From: an uncultured Bacteroidia bacterium
Lineage (GTDB): Bacteria > Bacteroidota > Bacteroidia > Bacteroidales > CAJPTX01
Reading direction: 5' to 3'
Assembly (NCBI GenBank): GCA_938038735.1
Contig: CALHSW010000001.1
Coordinates: forward strand, 18,353 to 82,352
DNA length: 64,000 bases
Shown: in pieces, positions 43,334 through 52,328 of the stretch
Numbering within the stretch: the first letter of the stretch is position 1
Layout: each line of letters begins with the position of its first letter
Position numbers and translations under genes: made by a program
The notes under the pieces: model-generated
Database searches by the model: none
Told to the model about the DNA's origin: nothing
Seen by the model: the letters and a program-made list of their open reading frames with translations, nothing else

Positions 43334-45190
43334 ATGGGCAGCAAGGGGGTAGAGCTTAAATCGGTCGGGGATATACTAGGTAAAAACTTCTTCATCCCTA
43401 ACTACCAACGTGGCTATCGATGGACCAGCCAGCAGGTGGACGACTTACTGAACGACATAAAGGATTTCAAGGAGAGCCATCCTAGCTCCTATCAATTCTA
43501 CTGCTTGCAACCCTTGGTGATACACGGAATGTCACCGCAAGAGTGCCAAGCAAAAGAATTAGCCGATGGGGATTGGTATGAAGTTATTGATGGGCAGCAG
43601 CGACTCACCACGATACTCCTTATACTAAAGGCTCTTCAGGAATGCTTTCCAAAGGAGTTGGAAAAGCGCTGCCTCTACTCTCTCAAGTACCAGCGGAATG
43701 ATTGCGTAGAGCAGTTTTTTGATCCATCTGGCAATAGGGCAACAGAAAACGATTCAAGCATAGACCTACATCACATTTCTGTAGTATATGAACGAATCCG
43801 GGAGTGGCTAGAGACCTCCTGGAAGTGCGACATCAAGGATGCTCTTGTTCTGTGCGATAAGGATGAAAAGGGGCGCGATCAGGCCAACAATGTACGCTTT
43901 ATATGGTACGAAGCGGTTGAAGAAGACCCGATTCAGGTGTTTACTCGGCTTAATATTGGGCAAATAGCGCTGACCAACGCAGAGCTGATCAAGGCGATAA
44001 TCCTAAACCGGAGTAATTTCAAAGCGGGGAACAATGACTATGCTGCGCTGCGGCAACGTGAAATCGCCAGCGAATGGGACAGCATAGAATACCAACTCCA
44101 AAAAGATGAGTTCTGGCTTTTTCTCCACGAACCGGGCTACGCCAACCCAACCCGAATAGACTACATTTTTGAGCTTATCTGCGATAGCAACCAACTCTCT
44201 CTAAAGTGGAGTGGGAGCAATGATGGGGATAAGTCTTTTCGCTATTTCTATGAATATTTCCAGCGTAGAGATAGCGATGTAAATATCTGTTGGGAGGCCG
44301 TTAAGCGGTACTTCAACATGTTCAACGAATGGTATAACGATGTGGAGCTCTACCACTACATCGGCTTCCTAATTGCTCAGGGTAAAACCGCCGAGGAGCT
44401 GAGCAAAACCTGGGCCAGCGCTGAAACGAAATCCGAATTCACCGCCGGGTTAAAGCGCATGATAAAAGAAATCGTAACCGAAATATCTCTTGATTACCAG
44501 TTTGATAAGGAGGGTAGCGACAAGCGTAAATGCCGCCCCATCCTGCTATTCCACAACATTCAAACGGTTATCAACCGCAATAGGGTAGAAAAGGGTAACG
44601 CCAAATACGGTTTGGGTACTTTCTATAAATTCCCCTTCCATCTATATAAGCTGGAAAGCTGGGACGTGGAGCATATAAATTCGAACACAACGAATCCCGA
44701 GGAAGACGAAACTACCCGAGAAGAATGGCTCGTCAATACGTACTTAAGCCTACCCGCCGAGCTTCAACATGAAATAAAGGACTACTTTGACAAGAGAGAC
44801 GAAACGCTACTAGGACCTCTATTTGATAAAGTCAGCCCCTTAATTCCAAAGCCGCGCGAATGGTCGCAAGACGAGAAAAACCGGATTTGGAACTACACGC
44901 TGCTAGACTCCCGCACTAACCGCGGGTATGGGAATGCCATTTTTTCGTCCAAGCGACGCATCATCATTGGAAAAGATAGCGGGGTGTTCGTAAGCATACC
45001 CAAAATCACAGGGAATGGCCTCGAAATGGTGCGCACCAACAAGGGAGAGTCGGCCTTCGTGCCCCCATGCACGCGGAATGTGTTCATGAAATACTATACT
45101 CCCGCACTAAATGCCCCCAATTATTGGACCAAAGACGACGCGGAGTACTACCTAGAAGACATTCGGCTTTGCATTGAGCAGCTGGGCTAG
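43334..45190 (+). CDS. DUF262 protein with C-terminal DUF1524-like His-Me nuclease motif (GmrSD-like)
   Basis: 618 residues. The N-terminal DUF262 (ParB-like nucleotide-processing) motifs are IPNYQRGYRW (21-30), IDGQQRLTT (85-93) and TRLNIGQIALTNAELIKAII. The C-terminal region has WDVEHINS (His447) and later NRIWNYTLLDSRTNRGYGNA with KRRIIIGK, the order expected of a DUF1524 His-Me finger nuclease. Known GmrSD enzymes cut modified phage DNA using NTP. Base composition is clearly less GC-rich than the flanking housekeeping genes, which suggests transfer. It is 26 bases upstream of a second, larger DUF262 gene, so the two probably act together. The modified substrate and partner dependence are unknown. 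Confidence 0.85.
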   Translation: MGSKGVELKSVGDILGKNFFIPNYQRGYRWTSQQVDDLLNDIKDFKESHPSSYQFYCLQPLVIHGMSPQECQAKELADGDWYEVIDGQQRLTTILLILKALQECFPKELEKRCLYSLKYQRNDCVEQFFDPSGNRATENDSSIDLHHISVVYERIREWLETSWKCDIKDALVLCDKDEKGRDQANNVRFIWYEAVEEDPIQVFTRLNIGQIALTNAELIKAIILNRSNFKAGNNDYAALRQREIASEWDSIEYQLQKDEFWLFLHEPGYANPTRIDYIFELICDSNQLSLKWSGSNDGDKSFRYFYEYFQRRDSDVNICWEAVKRYFNMFNEWYNDVELYHYIGFLIAQGKTAEELSKTWASAETKSEFTAGLKRMIKEIVTEISLDYQFDKEGSDKRKCRPILLFHNIQTVINRNRVEKGNAKYGLGTFYKFPFHLYKLESWDVEHINSNTTNPEEDETTREEWLVNTYLSLPAELQHEIKDYFDKRDETLLGPLFDKVSPLIPKPREWSQDEKNRIWNYTLLDSRTNRGYGNAIFSSKRRIIIGKDSGVFVSIPKITGNGLEMVRTNKGESAFVPPCTRNVFMKYYTPALNAPNYWTKDDAEYYLEDIRLCIEQLG

Positions 45191-45216
45191 TCCGTAACAT
45201 TCAAACCGAAAACACA

Positions 45217-47586
45217 ATGGAAACGAATCAAGTTACATTTTGGGGGCTACTTAGTGAGTCCCGCATCGTGATCCCCATAATACAGCGCGACTACGCGCAG
45301 GGGCGACAAGGGAAAGAGAACCTGCGAAAAAGATTCCTCTCTAGTCTCAAGCAGGCCCTTGACGGCGACTCCCTGATATTAGATTTCGTATACGGGACTA
45401 TAGAGGACAACGAGCTGCATCCCCTAGATGGTCAGCAGCGACTCACCACGCTATGGCTGATGCACTGGTACATTGCGCTATTTACGGGCGATTTTGACGA
45501 TGCGTTTCAGGTGCTTTCAAAGTTCTCCTACGAGACAAGAATCTCATCACGAGATTTTATACAGAACCTATGCAATTCGGAGCATTTCAAGCCTTTTGAC
45601 TGCCATGCCAATAGGGATGTTGTGAGCTATATCAAAAACTCAACGTGGTACTATTCCGCATGGGACCAAGACCCCACTATAGCGTCTATGCTGCGAATGA
45701 TCAACGGGACGAGCGTAGGGAGCAGCGATGGAGCTGACGATTTTGATGGGCTAAGGATGATGTTCGCAAAGGCAAGCACAGAAGATTTTAAGCGGTACTG
45801 GGTGCGGCTTACCACGACTGATGCCATCGGTTTCTATTTGCAACCCCTTAAAGATTTCGGACTCTCTGACGACCTTTACGTCAAGATGAATGCCCGAGGA
45901 AAACAGCTTACACCATTTGAAAACTTTAAAGCGGAGCTCATTGGATTCCTTCGCAATCAAGAAAGGAACAATAAGAATAGCGTAGAAGTACGCCAACAAT
46001 GGCTGAACCTTTTGGACCACCAGCACGGCATCCCCATCAAGCTGGATACAGACTGGAGCGATCTGTTTTGGGAGAACCGCTCCGCAGACTTTAGAATCGA
46101 CGAAATCTATTTTGCCTTCATCAATCGATTCTTTTGGAATGAGCTGTTTACAGCTAAAGATGATGATGGGAAGTACATTTTGACATTGTCGTCCAACATA
46201 AAGAACGCCTCATTTGAATATTTTAACACTGAGGCATCCAAAGAATATACGGGGTTTAAGCCCTACCTATTCTACCACGGAACGATTCCACCAAGTTTTT
46301 TTGAACGCTTACAGCTTGTTTTAGACCGCTGCGCTGCCTTCCAGGGATCCATCCCAGGTGCTAAATGGTGGGGGGAGGAGTTCAAGTTTATTCCGAGATA
46401 TACAAAGGGACAAAACGGCGAGATTACGGGAATCAAACAACGCGAGAGAATAATTTTCTTCGCTCTGTGCAAGTATTTTGTAGATGGTCCCGGGGAGCAA
46501 GAGTCGTTAGCGCACTGGATGAGAGTGGTTTATAACCTCATTTCTGGCACAGACTGGAATAATTGGCTTGAGATTCGTAATGATGAAGCCGTAAGAAGGG
46601 CAATAGCCTATTTGGACTCCCTTGATAGCCACAACGTAATTGCGAGCCTCGCCTCCAAGGAGAAAGAAGAAGACAACTCTTCGGCATTGGCCCTCCGATG
46701 GAACGAAGAGATTGACAAGGCGGTCAAAATTAACAACGACCCGGAGTGGTACGATCGTATCATTCAAGCGGAGAATTACGCTTTCTTCCACGGTGCCATT
46801 CGTTTTCTTTTTCACAACGAGAAGGGTGAGGTCGATTGGAGCGATTTCGATGCAAAATGGACATCTGTTCAAAAGTTCTTTGAAAAGGACGGCGACTCTG
46901 CTAACGTAATGCGCGAAGGGTACGCAAATGCCCAACTGCTGAAAATACTTTTTAGCCGTTTTACGGAAGACAATTTCAAGTACAATTTATATTGGAACTA
47001 CCGTACATTCAACAATAAACCGAGTACGTGGATGTACTACCTCCTCTCGGCAGACCTATGCATGCCTGTACACCATATGCTGCTAGGCCAACCGCTTGAC
47101 GCGCAATGGGCAAACGGATTCTCTGATTTCCCAAAGAATGAGTTGCATCTTCTAACGCACACGGAGCTCTTGGACTATACTCTTAAAAAGCACCATATGA
47201 ACGAATCCTGGATACGTTTCATTTATAATCATCACGCCATTTACCCAAGCTCCGAAGGTATATTTCTAGATGCTACCAATCGGGATCGTTTCCTGCTCAA
47301 TGCGAGCCAAATAAGCTTTGAAGAAGACTACAAAATTTCGAATACGCCCCTGCTATTTGGGTGGGACGTGAACTTCACATACAAGGATCACTACTTTCAG
47401 TGGTACAGGGACGACTGTATTTACCTGTGTTTAAAATCATCAAATGGCAGCTACGATTATCCCACGAAAGAATCAGATGCAACTGGGGAGACCCCATCGT
47501 ACTACAGCTTTGACACAGCAAAACTGACAGATAGAGATATTCTTTCTAAGCTAGACGAGCTAATCGAAGAGTACGCAAAAAGATAG
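45217..47586 (+). CDS. large DUF262 protein, partner of the preceding gene
   Basis: 789 residues. DUF262 motifs are VIPIIQRDYAQGRQG (from residue 18), LDGQQRLTTLWLM (70-82) and YVKMNARGKQLTPFENFKAE (Met224-Arg227 region). The C-terminal 500 residues are rich in Trp, Tyr and Asn; I see no second nuclease motif that I can name. The closest arrangement is a paired DUF262 defence locus, in which one protein is GmrSD-like and the other an enlarged paralogue. Composition matches the first gene (AT-richer), and the small gap argues for one operon. It ends at a hairpin. Confidence 0.8.
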   Translation: METNQVTFWGLLSESRIVIPIIQRDYAQGRQGKENLRKRFLSSLKQALDGDSLILDFVYGTIEDNELHPLDGQQRLTTLWLMHWYIALFTGDFDDAFQVLSKFSYETRISSRDFIQNLCNSEHFKPFDCHANRDVVSYIKNSTWYYSAWDQDPTIASMLRMINGTSVGSSDGADDFDGLRMMFAKASTEDFKRYWVRLTTTDAIGFYLQPLKDFGLSDDLYVKMNARGKQLTPFENFKAELIGFLRNQERNNKNSVEVRQQWLNLLDHQHGIPIKLDTDWSDLFWENRSADFRIDEIYFAFINRFFWNELFTAKDDDGKYILTLSSNIKNASFEYFNTEASKEYTGFKPYLFYHGTIPPSFFERLQLVLDRCAAFQGSIPGAKWWGEEFKFIPRYTKGQNGEITGIKQRERIIFFALCKYFVDGPGEQESLAHWMRVVYNLISGTDWNNWLEIRNDEAVRRAIAYLDSLDSHNVIASLASKEKEEDNSSALALRWNEEIDKAVKINNDPEWYDRIIQAENYAFFHGAIRFLFHNEKGEVDWSDFDAKWTSVQKFFEKDGDSANVMREGYANAQLLKILFSRFTEDNFKYNLYWNYRTFNNKPSTWMYYLLSADLCMPVHHMLLGQPLDAQWANGFSDFPKNELHLLTHTELLDYTLKKHHMNESWIRFIYNHHAIYPSSEGIFLDATNRDRFLLNASQISFEEDYKISNTPLLFGWDVNFTYKDHYFQWYRDDCIYLCLKSSNGSYDYPTKESDATGETPSYYSFDTAKLTDRDILSKLDELIEEYAKR

Positions 47587-47597
47587 GTCCAGAGCGA

Positions 47598-47624
47598 GCA
47601 GCCCGCTCTACAAAAGCGGGCTGC
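47598..47624 (+). terminator. hairpin after the DUF262 pair
   Basis: Ten perfect pairs, GCAGCCCGCT/AGCGGGCTGC, with a seven-base loop, 11 bases after the stop. No T tract follows on the plus strand, so it may only stabilise the 3' end. Confidence 0.5.
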
Positions 47625-47700
47625 GTACTCGTATCGGTTGACTCTAGATGGTCAGATAAATTTTCACTGAACGGGTTAATTCAAAATTTTCCTAATAGAA

Positions 47701-47734
47701 AAGAGGGTTTAGCGTTAGAACGCTAAACCCTCTT
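47701..47734. terminator. bidirectional intrinsic terminator
   Basis: A 16-bp perfect stem AAGAGGGTTTAGCGTT/AACGCTAAACCCTCTT with a two-base loop. Plus side continues CTTTTCCCTTT, minus side TTTTCTATT. It serves the convergent DUF262 pair and the small gene at 47786-47845. Confidence 0.85.
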
Positions 47735-47785
47735 CTTTTCCCTTTAGTTACTGATAACTCGGCTTCTACTTCTCGCTAAACCTAG

Positions 47786-47845
47786 TTACTTCTTCGTCTG
47801 ATCTTTCTTATCACCACCCTTTGAACCACAACCACATTTCGACAT
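47786..47845 (-). CDS. 19-residue Cys-containing mini-protein
   Basis: The minus strand encodes MSKCGCGSKGGDKKDQTKK with a TAA stop. The start has GAAAGGAGGTGCTTAGTC just upstream, one of the best Shine-Dalgarno sequences in the window and rare in a phylum that usually lacks them. A strong terminator lies about 50 bases downstream. Cys4 and Cys6 form a CxC pair with a Lys-rich, soluble tail, so metal or thiol chemistry is possible but only inferred. I do not recognise a family. No upstream gene shares the transcript within 199 bases, and the interval 47846-48044 holds nothing else that I can name. Confidence 0.55.
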   Translation of the reverse strand: MSKCGCGSKGGDKKDQTKK

Positions 47846-48044
47846 GACTAAGCACCTCCTTTCTCGGCTCTCTTAAAGAACACTAATACAACGCAACAGC
47901 GGCACTAAATGTTCTACCTTCTAGCAACTATTTTTTCCCCAATCAGACAATCTCCACGCTCCACCGACCTCAACACTTCCATGTAGATACGCAGCCCGCT
48001 GCACAACTCGCCCCAACACCTCCGTATCTTGTCGTCGGCAAGAC

Positions 48045-49718
48045 CTAACGTTCCGCTTTGTAGGGGAGCAATCCCAGCTGCTCTGGGCCTTGAATGTAAC
48101 GAAGGTCAATGGGGATATTCGCGGTGTTTATGCGATCAAGGTCAGCCTGCAACGTTGCATCAACCACCCCCTGCTCCGCAAACATCTTACTCGCACCCTC
48201 ATAGTTACCATCGCCCTGCAGAACCAAGATATCACGGCTCAACGCCGCCACAGCCTCAGACATCTTCTCTGCATTCACCTCGTAAAGCCCATCGGCATTC
48301 CGCGTGAACGCTCCCATATCCTGGAAATAGTGGAAACGAACCATATTCGCCTTGCCGTGCGCCGAGGCAGCACCGAAACGCACCGAACGGAATATTCCAG
48401 CCATGAACGTGACGTAGTTATCCATTAGGTCATGCTCCTTGAGCTCCCCCATCTGCACCAGCTGCTCCACCATGTAGATTCCCAAGATATCGGCCTTGCC
48501 CTCTTCCATCGCGGAGTAGGTCTCCTTCAACGCCGACTGGACATCGCCCTTCCCATTTATTGTCTGCTTGATACCTAAACCGTGCGCCACTTCATGGAAC
48601 ATAGTGTTCTCAAAGAATGCATCGAACGTCACGTGCTGCCGCTGCTCCGGCACTATCAGCAACTCCGATATCGGCACTACGATTTTATCAAACTTGTATC
48701 GCATAGCATTCTTGAGCTGTAGCTTGCGAGACCCCTTCTCAACATGTACCTTCGGGTCGTTCGGCAGATTAATAGCGATTGTCTTGCTCCCTGCGTTGCA
48801 ATCCCCCGCATAGAAAACCACATCGTACGCACCTAAGTCAGAATCGCTTCCTGGCTTCTCGGTCTTATACTTTTCCTCCACGGGCAGAGTCCTTTGCAGG
48901 GCGGGAAGCAACGTTGCGTAGTGCGCCAGCCGCTCAGTCCATTCCATATCCTTCAACAGAATAAACGCCTCATGCGCCGCCTTGTACCCATACAGTTTGT
49001 CCTCATAATTCTCTATCGGCCCTAGCACTACATCGATACGATTCGTCTTCATGTCCATCCAGGCTAAATCGCTCTCTAGGTACTCATCAGTACGCAACGC
49101 CTCGGCACGCTTTGTCAGGTAGTTTTTAAGTCCTTCATCCTCCGCGAGTGCGGCCGCCTCATCGAGAAGACGTGCAGCCTCCTCCACCTGTGCCGAGAAG
49201 TAAACGTGGTACGGTACGCACTTCAGCCCCCCATTCTCGTCACGCACGACCATCGTGTACAAAGAGTTCTTGGAGCTATCGCCAAACGCCTCAAACTCCT
49301 CCTTGGTCATATCTGTCGGATAGAACCCCGCACCCAACGGTTTCGCCCCATAGCCCTCTACAAATGGCTCGTTGCCGTTCAGCCGCTCCCAAGGCCCATA
49401 GTTTATCTCCGCGAACGCCCGATAGGCATCGCTCGGCAGAGCCGCCATCAGCGAGTCCTTGCAGCCGTACGACTCAAGCCAAAACAAATCGTCCATTATC
49501 TGCGCCGCACGAAATAGGATCGGCAGCATCTGTTTCTCTTTCTCTGTGAGATGCTCTGTGGATGCCGTTAACGTCACCTCTGCGAAAGCATCTGCCTTTC
49601 GCTGCACCGCAGCAGTTCCCGCGGTGTCCGTAGCACTCCCAGCCTGCCCTGCTCCGCCGCAGCTCGCCATCAGCAAAACGAAGGCAGACACTGCCAAACA
49701 ACTTAACACTCTCTCCAT
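48045..49718 (-). CDS. M49-like (dipeptidyl peptidase III-related) zinc lipoprotein
   Basis: 557 residues with a lipoprotein signal (LSCLAVSAFVLLMASC, Cys20). The metal site reads MFHEVAHGLG (His375, Glu376, His379), then ETYSAMEEGKADILGIYM with Glu405/Glu406. Classical DPP III uses HEXXGH and EECRAE; this family has the shorter HEXXH, a variant found in Bacteroidota homologues. The N-terminal half (YGPWERLNGNEPFVEGYG) and the C-terminus (GAASAHGKANMVRFHYFQDM) also match those. It should be a periplasmic or outer-membrane peptidase, though some relatives are mis-labelled as dihydrofolate reductase. A perfect promoter lies upstream. Confidence 0.85.
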   Translation of the reverse strand: MERVLSCLAVSAFVLLMASCGGAGQAGSATDTAGTAAVQRKADAFAEVTLTASTEHLTEKEKQMLPILFRAAQIMDDLFWLESYGCKDSLMAALPSDAYRAFAEINYGPWERLNGNEPFVEGYGAKPLGAGFYPTDMTKEEFEAFGDSSKNSLYTMVVRDENGGLKCVPYHVYFSAQVEEAARLLDEAAALAEDEGLKNYLTKRAEALRTDEYLESDLAWMDMKTNRIDVVLGPIENYEDKLYGYKAAHEAFILLKDMEWTERLAHYATLLPALQRTLPVEEKYKTEKPGSDSDLGAYDVVFYAGDCNAGSKTIAINLPNDPKVHVEKGSRKLQLKNAMRYKFDKIVVPISELLIVPEQRQHVTFDAFFENTMFHEVAHGLGIKQTINGKGDVQSALKETYSAMEEGKADILGIYMVEQLVQMGELKEHDLMDNYVTFMAGIFRSVRFGAASAHGKANMVRFHYFQDMGAFTRNADGLYEVNAEKMSEAVAALSRDILVLQGDGNYEGASKMFAEQGVVDATLQADLDRINTANIPIDLRYIQGPEQLGLLPYKAER

Positions 49719-49787
49719 GGTAAAAAACTCTATTACTTACAACTCCTCTTTAACAAAAAGCGAATAACAACACCTGACTCTATGGGC

Positions 49788-49819
49788 CAAAGGTACAAAT
49801 CATGCATTAGAAATGCAAA
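49788..49819 (-). promoter_or_regulatory. promoter of the M49-like gene
   Basis: Minus strand TTTG (49816-49819), 20 bases, then TACCTTTG (49788-49795): both boxes and spacing match the Bacteroidota consensus exactly. Confidence 0.85.
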
Positions 49820-49928
49820 TTTCCAAAAAAGAGTCCCCATACCCGCAGTACCGCTCCCAACGCCGCACGCCTACGGCGATGAAAAATAGCAACGATACTT
49901 GGAAAGCCGCTGTAGTTAGACGTAAAAT

Positions 49929-51041
49929 TTAGAGGGAGAAGCGACTCACTGCACCGCGTAGATCTGTAGCATTATTCACGAGCTTAACCGCCATTTCGTT
50001 AAGCTCATCGGCAGAACTCGCATTGGTACTAGTCACCTGGGCAAGCTGGGCCAAAGCCGTATTTACCTGTGAGATTCCTGCATTCTGCTCATCGCTTGCC
50101 GCCGAGATCTCCCGCACTACCCCCGCTATGCGTTGCACACCGGGCAGCATAGCCCGAAGCGTGTCTCCCATCTGCTCCACAGCCTCAGTGCTATGCGTAG
50201 ATAGGTCTTGTATCTCTTGCGCCGCTTTTGCGCTCATATCGGCGAGCCTACGCACCTCGCCCGCAACCACCGCAAATCCCCGCCCTAGCTCTCCCGCCCG
50301 TGCGGCTTCTATTGCTGCGTTGATTGCCAAAATATTTGTTTTATTCGCAATATCTGACACCACCGCCACTCTCTCCTGAATGGTATGCATCGAACTGGAT
50401 GTCTTTTCAAAAGCCTCCTGCACGCCGTGCATCTCCTGCTCCACCTGCCCGCACACCACGGCCCCCTCCTTCGCATTATCCATGTTCTGCTTTATACTAG
50501 CCCCCATCTGTGCCATTGCAGAAGAAATCTCCTCAGCCGATGCGGCTTGGTTGTTAGCCCCTTGGGCAATAACTTCCGACTGGCGTTGGAACTGCTCACT
50601 GCTCGACTCCACCTGCTCACACGTTGCCTCTATACCTTTCACCGGCTCTTTTACGATGGAAACCATGTCATCAATGCTGCGAACCACGCTACCAAACTCG
50701 TTCTTTATAGAACGTAGCTTATCCTTCGATTGGTATCGTAGATTCCCTTGCGCCACCTGCTGCAAACCACCCGAAATTTCATTGATATACCGCCTTACGT
50801 AGCGCACGAAAATCTGTAGTATGGAAATGTATACTCCCAACAACACCAACGTGTTGGGAATAAGCATCACTTGACCGAACTGCGCGTAAAGAAACCCTGC
50901 AAGCCAGGAAACGAATACGACAACGCCCGTACTGACCGCAAACCACTTCAAAAAACTGCTCCGCAGCCAGTACACACAAGCCAAAACAACAACCAGAACT
51001 AAGCCAAACGTTCCGGCTATGGCCAAAAACATCCTATCCAT
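49929..51041 (-). CDS. short methyl-accepting chemotaxis protein without periplasmic sensor
   Basis: 370 residues. Up to three closely spaced membrane helices occupy about 5-80 (FGLVLVVVLACVYWL, FVSWLAGFLYAQFG, LVLLGVYISILQIFV), so almost nothing lies in the periplasm. A HAMP-like segment follows, then the signalling coil with tip KTNILAINAAIEAARAGELG and RGFAVVAGEVRRLADMSAKA. Input must come from the membrane, the HAMP region or the cytoplasm. It has the same length and layout as the MCP at 60119-61231. No che genes adjacent. Confidence 0.92.
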   Translation of the reverse strand: MDRMFLAIAGTFGLVLVVVLACVYWLRSSFLKWFAVSTGVVVFVSWLAGFLYAQFGQVMLIPNTLVLLGVYISILQIFVRYVRRYINEISGGLQQVAQGNLRYQSKDKLRSIKNEFGSVVRSIDDMVSIVKEPVKGIEATCEQVESSSEQFQRQSEVIAQGANNQAASAEEISSAMAQMGASIKQNMDNAKEGAVVCGQVEQEMHGVQEAFEKTSSSMHTIQERVAVVSDIANKTNILAINAAIEAARAGELGRGFAVVAGEVRRLADMSAKAAQEIQDLSTHSTEAVEQMGDTLRAMLPGVQRIAGVVREISAASDEQNAGISQVNTALAQLAQVTSTNASSADELNEMAVKLVNNATDLRGAVSRFSL

Positions 51042-51197
51042 ACCTCTTCTCTATTATTTCGTCAGTACCAATCCGCATACACAACTAACCAATGCTGCTG
51101 ATTGTGAACGAAGTAACGAGAGTTTCAAAAAAATGTTTCCTTTCAAAAGAAGCCACAGAGCCACCACGCCATACTCAACATGTGCGTGTGCGCTAGC

Positions 51198-52328
51198 CTA
51201 CCGCGCCAAAAAATCTTTTATTCCCGCTACCACAACCTCTATTTCCTCTTCGGTTAAATAGGGATGCATAGGCAACGAAAGCACCGTATCGCACAACCGT
51301 CTAGCTGTAGGGCATGCCGCCTCCGGCACTTGTAGATAGGCAAAGGCTGCCTGCCTGTGCATCGGCTTAGGGTAATAGACCGCAGTCGGGATTCCCCGAG
51401 CCTTCAAATGGGTCTGTAGAGCCTTCCGAACCTCACTGTTCTTGAGTTGTATTGTATACTGCGCCCAGCTAGAAGAATACCCATCCGGCCCCACCGGCGT
51501 TAGCACCACATCTCCCAATAGCGCAGTGTACGTGGAAGCCGCTCGCCGTACCGCCTCAAGCTCGTACTTTTCTAACGCCTTTAACTTCACTCTCAGTATT
51601 GCAGCCTGCAACGAGTCAAGACGGGAGTTAAAGCCGATACGCTCATTATCATATTTATCCTTTCCCTTCCCATGTACTTTTAGCGATTCCATCAATTCCG
51701 CCCAATGCGCATCGTTAGTGAACACTGCTCCCCCATCGCCGTAGCATCCCAATGGCTTGGCTGGGAAAAAAGATGTTGCCGCGATGTCGCCCATGCTGCA
51801 GGCCCTGCGCCCATCGATAGAACCACCAAAGCCCTGCGCCGCATCTTCTACAATCAACAGCCCTCGCTCCCTTGCAAAGTTACGTATCTGCGGATACGCA
51901 GCGGGCAGCCCGAACAGATCAACAGTAATTATCGCCTTCGGCATCAGCTTCCCCTGCCGCTCTACCCCATCGTACGCCTCCTTCAACGACTCTACGGACA
52001 TATTGAACGTCCTTGCGTCCACATCAACAAAAACAGGTGTTGCGCCCACTGCCGCAATCACCTCCGCTGAGGCGAAAAAGGTAAAATCAGGGACAAATAC
52101 CGCATCTCCCTCCTCAACCCCCATCGCACGCAACGCGAGCTGCAACGCATCCGTACCATTGCCACAGGTAATGCAGCGATTCATGCCCACGTATACCCCA
52201 AGCTCTCGCTCCAACTCCCGTACCGCTTCCCCATTAATAAATGCCGCGGACGAAACTACCTCTTGAATCGCCGCATCAATATCCAATCGTAACGCTTGGT
52301 ACTGCCTTGCTAAATCTCTAAACTCCAT
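51198..52328 (-). CDS. wbpE: UDP-2-acetamido-2-deoxy-3-oxo-glucuronate aminotransferase
   Basis: 376 residues, DegT/DnrJ/EryC1 family. PLP lysine Lys191 lies in TSFFPAKPLGCYGDGGA. GNGTDALQLAL and the EDAAQGFGGSIDGRRAC segment bind PLP. In the Wbp/Wlb pathway it transfers an amino group to C3 of the 3-oxo sugar. It is last in the order wbpA-wbpB-wbpD-wbpE and abuts wbpD with no gap, which supports the specific assignment over other sugar aminotransferases. Confidence 0.88.
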   Translation of the reverse strand: MEFRDLARQYQALRLDIDAAIQEVVSSAAFINGEAVRELERELGVYVGMNRCITCGNGTDALQLALRAMGVEEGDAVFVPDFTFFASAEVIAAVGATPVFVDVDARTFNMSVESLKEAYDGVERQGKLMPKAIITVDLFGLPAAYPQIRNFARERGLLIVEDAAQGFGGSIDGRRACSMGDIAATSFFPAKPLGCYGDGGAVFTNDAHWAELMESLKVHGKGKDKYDNERIGFNSRLDSLQAAILRVKLKALEKYELEAVRRAASTYTALLGDVVLTPVGPDGYSSSWAQYTIQLKNSEVRKALQTHLKARGIPTAVYYPKPMHRQAAFAYLQVPEAACPTARRLCDTVLSLPMHPYLTEEEIEVVVAGIKDFLAR

